Notes under the pieces: generated by a model
Seen by the model: the letters and a program-made list of their open reading frames with translations, nothing else
The model's database searches: none
Told to the model about the DNA's origin: nothing
NCBI GenBank assembly: GCA_045130275.1
Contig: JBGUPL010000085.1
Location: forward strand, 1-64,000
Reading direction: 5' to 3'
Length of the DNA stretch: 64,000 bases
Source of the DNA: F23-D06 sp045130275
Lineage (GTDB): Bacteria; Bacteroidota; Bacteroidia; Bacteroidales; WCHB1-69
Program-made: the position numbers and the translations under genes
In this document: piece by piece, positions 60,609-64,000 of the stretch
Layout of the letters: every line of letters starts with the position of its first letter
How positions within the stretch are numbered: position 1 is the first letter of the stretch

Positions 60609-60658
60609 CTATTTCTTTCCGTTCATTGATCAATCATATATAAACATTCTTTTTTATG

Positions 60659-60695
60659 CTACCGAGCTCTTGTCCCTGTCAGGACTGCTCACGAG
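60659..60695. repeat. Modular hairpin repeat with CTACCGAGCT foot, copy 3
   Basis: Begins with CTACCGAGCT exactly as the copy at 26581, then the hairpin GTCC-CTGTCA-GGAC (60672-60685). Compensating changes keep the stem compared with GCCCC...GGGGC of copy 1. It lies within the KS operon. Confidence 0.75.
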
Positions 60696-60712
60696 AAAAA
60701 ACATCAACACCC

Positions 60713-60750
60713 CTTTAACCATTAACCTTTAACCATTAACCTTTAACCAT
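60713..60750. repeat. Tandem 14-base words (ATTAACCTTTAACC) at the KS gene end
   Basis: About two and a half 14-base units. On the minus strand they encode the last KS codons (Val-Asn-Gly) and its TAA stop at 60743-60745. Confidence 0.85.
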
Positions 60751-61891
60751 TCACAAAAGCCGCTGCTGCGTTGCAACCGCCAAAGCCGGACAACAGTTTA
60801 ACAAACGCAAATTTCTCAGTATCAATATTTTGAGAGCTCACTTTCACGGGTACGGAAACACCGAGTTCGTCATATCCGCGGGTAGCCGGCACTTTGTGGT
60901 CATCCAGGGCACGCATTGTGATCAATGTTTCCAGAACGCCTGCGGCGCCAAGCGTATGTCCATAATAGCCTTTCATGGCATTCACAGGCACATCGGCAAG
61001 CCCAGCCCGACCGATGGCGATAGACTCCATCTCGTCGTTGTACAAAGTCGATGTTCCGTGCACATTCAGGCACGCCAAATCATCGGCTTTGAGCCCGCTT
61101 GATTGCAAGACAGTCTGCAATGCACGGAAACTGCCTTCACCGGTCCGCGACGGTCCAGAAATGTGGTTGGCATCGTTCCGGACGGCGCCGGCCAGCATTC
61201 TCCAGCCCGTGGCATCGTCGGGCGCAACGGAATAGACCACGGTGGCGGCGGCCTCACCCAGGTTCAGGCCGTGCCGGTTCGCGCTGAACGGCCGGCACTG
61301 TTCGTCCGACAGGGCCTTCAGCGATTGGAACCCCGACACGATGAACGGCGAGAGCACATCCCCTCCGATGACCACGGCAGTGTCGTATTGTCCGGACACC
61401 AGGCAGCGATAGGCTTCAATCTGCGCACACAATCCAGAAATACAGGCATTCGAGACGGTCACCGGGACATTAGGATTTCCAAAATAACGGGCGATAAGTC
61501 GTGCGGAGGCCTCCGGGGAAATCCGGTCCAGATCGGGATCCTGCCCAGACAGATATTGGACATTTCCTTTTGTGGAGGAAAACACGAACAACAGTCTATC
61601 CGATGTTGTATCTATCTCACATTGTTTCAATGCTTTAATAGCAGACAAAAGAGTGATTTTCTCGAATTTCGAAAGCGAGGTAAACGGAAGTTTGGCTTTA
61701 TCCACCTCCGCCTGAAAGACCGTTTCCAGCGCTTCATCGTCGATAAGCGAAACAAAGCACGGGAATGGCATATCCCAAAGCGAGTCATAACGGCGCAGCG
61801 CGGAGCGGCCATTCATCACGGCCGTGTAATTCTCCTCCACCGAAAATCCGAGCGGAGACACTATATTTTCAGCTATCTTCTTGATTATCAT
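60743..61891 (-). CDS. Beta-ketoacyl-ACP synthase (FabF/aryl-polyene type)
   Basis: Condensing enzyme that extends an ACP-bound chain. The 382-residue product has a complete Cys-His-His triad: VTVSNACISGLCAQIEAY (Cys near 148), CLNVHGTSTLYNDEMES (His near 278), and MKGYYGHTLGAAGVLET (His near 314), plus LLSGFGGCNAAAAFV. It is shorter than E. coli FabF (about 412), a trait of ketosynthases in aryl polyene and flexirubin clusters. The start overlaps the dehydratase stop as ATGA. Operon order ACP - acyltransferase - dehydratase - KS - KS-like supports a dedicated, non-housekeeping acyl chain. Confidence 0.9.
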   Translation of the reverse strand: MIIKKIAENIVSPLGFSVEENYTAVMNGRSALRRYDSLWDMPFPCFVSLIDDEALETVFQAEVDKAKLPFTSLSKFEKITLLSAIKALKQCEIDTTSDRLLFVFSSTKGNVQYLSGQDPDLDRISPEASARLIARYFGNPNVPVTVSNACISGLCAQIEAYRCLVSGQYDTAVVIGGDVLSPFIVSGFQSLKALSDEQCRPFSANRHGLNLGEAAATVVYSVAPDDATGWRMLAGAVRNDANHISGPSRTGEGSFRALQTVLQSSGLKADDLACLNVHGTSTLYNDEMESIAIGRAGLADVPVNAMKGYYGHTLGAAGVLETLITMRALDDHKVPATRGYDELGVSVPVKVSSQNIDTEKFAFVKLLSGFGGCNAAAAFVNG

Positions 61892-62328
61892 GACTCAAGC
61901 CTTTCTCCCGATAGGGCAATCTTCATTTCAGTTGTGGCGATGCAGCGATCCCCCACAAACGATTCGGCGACAATGAGTTTCATATCCATCACTTCCTCCA
62001 AAATCCTCATTCGGGTGGTCAACGTCTCACCGACTTTCGGCACGGAATCTATATGCATCTTCTTCACCGAACCTATGTATCCTATTCTCACAGCGTCGTT
62101 GCCTGCAAGGTATTTGTCTGCGAAACCGAGTTGGGCGGCGCAGGTCTGCGCGACATTTTCAATCAATGCATACGATTTCAGGGCACCGTTTTCCAAAAAA
62201 ATATTCCCGTCACGGACAACGAACTCGGTGGCGGCCGTTTTCAGGTCGGCATCAACGAGGCGGTCAACCATCAATATCGGCGGTCTCTGTGGCAAAAGGG
62301 TCTGTATGTCAATATCTTGCAGATTCAT
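61888..62328 (-). CDS. 3-hydroxyacyl-ACP dehydratase-like hotdog protein
   Basis: Predicted FabZ/ApeI-type dehydratase. From ATG 62328 it has 146 residues: LLPQRPPILMVDRLVDAD near the start, ALIENVAQTCAAQLG in the hotdog helix, VRIGYIGSVKKMHIDSV, and VPKVGETLTTRMRIL. FabZ enzymes have LPHRxP with the catalytic His; here it is LPQRPP, so the His is replaced by Gln, while an acidic Glu remains in the helix. It may use different chemistry or bind without catalysing. Coupled on both sides: TGATG with the acyltransferase gene and ATGA with the KS gene. Confidence 0.82.
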   Translation of the reverse strand: MNLQDIDIQTLLPQRPPILMVDRLVDADLKTAATEFVVRDGNIFLENGALKSYALIENVAQTCAAQLGFADKYLAGNDAVRIGYIGSVKKMHIDSVPKVGETLTTRMRILEEVMDMKLIVAESFVGDRCIATTEMKIALSGERLES

Positions 62329-63209
62329 CAAGATTTCCAAAATTCATAATAATTAAACCATTGTTCAGGATATTTCCGTACAACAGACTCGATATGGGAA
62401 GCATACCGCTGTGCCAAGTCCGCCGCCTTTTCTCTAGTCGTATTTTCCTGGCCTTCAATTTGTTCAATAAAAATATGGTACTTTTTGGCAGACTCTTTCA
62501 TCACCTGGATGGAGAGCACGGCAAGATCGCGCTGTGCAGCCAGCACGAAAGGCCCGAGGGGGAAGTCAGCAGGCGCGCCGAAGAAATCGCAGGTGACTGT
62601 TTTCTGTCCCGAGACCACCCGGTCGGAGGGTATGCTGACGCTCTCACCGTCACTCAAGGCGGTGTTCATCAAGAAAATGTGCGACATGTCATCCTTAACG
62701 GGGATCATCCGGATATTGGTTTCGTCGAACATTTTCTGTCGGTTACGCATCACCGATTCCGCCTCGCCGGAGAAGACCAAGGCGTTGTAGCGTTTTTTGG
62801 TTGCCACCAGCGTGTAACCGGCGGCCTCGTAATTGCCGACGTGCGCGCTCAGGATCATGAAACCAGGCTCAGCACTGGCAAGCTGCTGGTAAAGATGGTA
62901 GTTATCGATTTCAAATTCGAATTTCCCGCCCGCATACATATAAAACCTGTCGAGGATGATCTGGGAGAAGCGGCGGAAATTGCGATAAACCCAGAAGAAA
63001 GATTTAACAGTGGAATACCCCAGGCGCTGCCTGAAGAAATGATACGTCGGCTTATAGCCTTTTGAGAAGAGGAAATAGAAAGGAACCACGAACACGGCGA
63101 CGAAACCGTAGATAAGGCGCAAAGGAATGATCCTCATCACCGCGACGAGGCCGTCATGCATCCAACTCGTGCCGTCGGTTTTCCCTTGCCAAGCCCGTTC
63201 TGCCGCCAT
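62328..63209 (-). CDS. LpxL/HtrB-family lysophospholipid acyltransferase
   Basis: Inner-membrane acyltransferase that uses acyl-ACP, related to the late lipid A acyltransferases. From ATG 63209 it has 293 residues: an N-terminal membrane helix (LRLIYGFVAVFVVPFYFLF), FRQRLGYSTVKSFFWVYRNF, the catalytic HX4E motif in ILSAHVGNYEAAGY (about 115-128), VSIPSDRVVSGQKTV and FFGAPADFPLGPFVLA. In this operon its acceptor may be the KS-made chain or a lipid rather than lipid A. It follows the ACP gene by nine bases and is coupled to the dehydratase gene. Confidence 0.88.
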   Translation of the reverse strand: MAAERAWQGKTDGTSWMHDGLVAVMRIIPLRLIYGFVAVFVVPFYFLFSKGYKPTYHFFRQRLGYSTVKSFFWVYRNFRRFSQIILDRFYMYAGGKFEFEIDNYHLYQQLASAEPGFMILSAHVGNYEAAGYTLVATKKRYNALVFSGEAESVMRNRQKMFDETNIRMIPVKDDMSHIFLMNTALSDGESVSIPSDRVVSGQKTVTCDFFGAPADFPLGPFVLAAQRDLAVLSIQVMKESAKKYHIFIEQIEGQENTTREKAADLAQRYASHIESVVRKYPEQWFNYYEFWKS

Positions 63210-63218
63210 GTGCAAAGA

Positions 63219-63461
63219 TTAGGCCACTTTGGAGGCAATATAATCGTAAAACTGACCGAGTGTCTTCACGGTTTTCATCTCCTCGGGCTTGATCTTGAAC
63301 CCGAAAAGTTTCTCCACGATGACCACAATGTCCACAAAATCGAGGCTGTCGATGCCCAGATTTTCTTTCAGGAGAGCATCGGGATTCAATTTTTCCTCCT
63401 CAATCTCCAGCTCATCGACCAGGAATGCGTTCACTTTATCTTCAATTTCGCTTCTATTCAT
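63219..63461 (-). CDS. Acyl carrier protein (operon-specific)
   Basis: Carries the growing chain on a phosphopantetheine arm. From ATG 63461 it has 80 residues: MNRSEIEDKVNAFLVDELEI, the attachment Ser in ENLGIDSLDFVDIVV (about residue 39), and LFGFKIKPEEMKTVKTLGQ. GIDSLDF differs from the housekeeping GADSLD of FabF-pathway ACPs, which supports a dedicated carrier. Acidic and of normal length. First gene of the operon; a consensus -7 element lies 50 bases upstream. No phosphopantetheinyl transferase is seen in the window. Confidence 0.92.
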   Translation of the reverse strand: MNRSEIEDKVNAFLVDELEIEEEKLNPDALLKENLGIDSLDFVDIVVIVEKLFGFKIKPEEMKTVKTLGQFYDYIASKVA

Positions 63462-63510
63462 TTCAAAAACAATCAATTATGTTTGACAATTTGGTTTCAA
63501 AAAACGGCGG

Positions 63511-63518
63511 CAAAGATA
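63511..63518 (-). promoter_or_regulatory. -7 element (TATCTTTG) for the ACP-KS operon
   Basis: TATCTTTG on the minus strand, 50 bases before the ACP ATG; the only consensus site before the five-gene operon. Confidence 0.6.
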
Positions 63519-63655
63519 CGTAAAATTACCGAACCCTCCATCGTTTTTTTTCATGGTTTCCGATTTGTGGTTTACCGTTTCTCGCTCCATGCTAACTGAA
63601 CATCGAACATCGAATATTTTTCTGTCATACAAAGACAAATCAACGGTAAAAATTG

Positions 63656-63663
63656 TATTTTTG
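63656..63663 (+). promoter_or_regulatory. -7 element (TATTTTTG) for the PHP-domain gene
   Basis: TATTTTTG ends 18 bases before ATG 63682. Confidence 0.6.
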
Positions 63664-63681
63664 CCCGCCAAATTCAAGCTG

Positions 63682-64000
63682 ATGAATATTTACAAAGCAG
63701 ACTTGCATACGCACACGCTCTTTTCGCCGTGCGGGGATCTGGACATGACGCCGGAGAACATCATCGCGCTCGCGTTGGAGCGGGGCATCGACGTCATCGC
63801 CATCACCGACCACAACGCCACGCGCCACTGCCGGCTTGCAGAGCACTATTCGCACAACCGCGACATCTTCGTGCTTTGCGGCGCGGAGGTGACCACCAAG
63901 GAGGAGGCACACTGTCTGGCTTATTTCGGCGACCACGAGTCTTTGGACAAGTTCCAGGACTATCTCGACGAACATCTCCCGAATATCCCCAACGATCCCG
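63682..64000 (+). CDS. PHP-domain metal-dependent phosphoesterase (3' partial)
   Basis: The frame from ATG 63682 stays open to the window end, giving 106 residues of an incomplete protein. It begins with the PHP metal motif YKADLHTHTLFSPCGDLDM (His-x-His), followed by ENIIALALERGIDVIAITDHNAT (Asp-His pair, core IAITDHN), and LCGAEVTTKEEAHCLAYFG. This is the TrpH-like PHP family of phosphoesterases, acting on nucleotides or histidinol phosphate in known members. The C-terminal part is outside the window, so the exact subfamily cannot be set. Confidence 0.88.
   Translation, partial: MNIYKADLHTHTLFSPCGDLDMTPENIIALALERGIDVIAITDHNATRHCRLAEHYSHNRDIFVLCGAEVTTKEEAHCLAYFGDHESLDKFQDYLDEHLPNIPNDP

Noticed and set aside
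61103..62356. 417-residue plus-strand frame opposite the KS and dehydratase genes
   Set aside because: Antisense to two well-supported coupled genes; composition is not protein-like.

Overview
The window is about 64 kb of chromosome from a member of the phylum Bacteroidota, most likely an uncultured Bacteroidales. The signs are Bacteroidota-specific families (DUF5686, DUF6029, a PorV/PorQ-type outer-membrane protein, a lamin-tail protein and an amidase with sorting-type C-termini, a 29-residue AURKAIP1/COX24-domain gene, a GreA/GreB relative), NAD-type PyrK/PyrD, and about twenty upstream sites matching the Bacteroides -7 element TAnnTTTG. Base composition looks roughly balanced, with AT-rich spacers. 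I see no rRNA, tRNA, CRISPR array, prophage or insertion sequence. The window is mostly core genome, cut inside a GH89 gene at the left and a PHP-domain gene at the right.

Layout. 1-3.2 kb: GH89 alpha-N-acetylglucosaminidase and a FucP-like sugar permease. 3.2-8.9 kb: TlyA-type RNA methylase and FtsK, diverging from an ExbB-ExbD-TonB energy-transfer operon. 9-15.4 kb: FolC, an Omp85-like protein facing a DUF5686 protein, and a GreA/GreB-family factor. 15.5-25 kb: Mfd, a four-helix/zinc-ribbon protein, two tiny secreted-type ORFs, nucleoid-associated protein plus THUMP-like methylase, DUF2520 protein, nucleoside kinase. 25-31 kb: a gene-poor repeat zone, DNA/RNA nuclease, then HU - COX24-like - RNase G/E - RecX, and DeoC. 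30-40 kb: PorV-like protein, THUMP RNA methylase, polyprenol-P-mannose synthase type glycosyltransferase, EEP phosphatase/nuclease, Asd, lamin-tail protein, MBL hydrolase, Mpl, DUF1573. 40.8-48 kb: candidate anti-sigma, ECF sigma, PorT-like OMP, PyrD, PyrK, and a large secreted amidase with a CUB domain. 48-53 kb: a five-gene operon TsaC-like - CoaD - thioredoxin-fold - TlpA - DUF6029. 52.8-60 kb: MMPL-acyltransferase fusion, AmiC-type amidase, LptD. 60-63.5 kb: a compact type II fatty-acid/polyketide-like operon ACP - LpxL-like acyltransferase - dehydratase - ketosynthase - truncated ketosynthase-like protein. The end is a PHP-domain gene.

Much of the content serves the envelope: LPS export (LptD), TonB energy transfer, OMPs, peptidoglycan recycling and cleavage (Mpl, two amidases), and a lipid/polyene-like module with a fused MMPL-acyltransferase nearby. 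The most unusual features are this module, with its catalytically odd dehydratase and ketosynthase-like protein; the dispersed palindromes, one in a BIME-like inverted pair; short-word repeats that supply the stop codons of several genes; the small COX24-like gene and the strong hairpin just before the RNase G/E start; and the twin mini-ORFs near 20 kb. Function calls rest on motif recognition by eye, without database searches.
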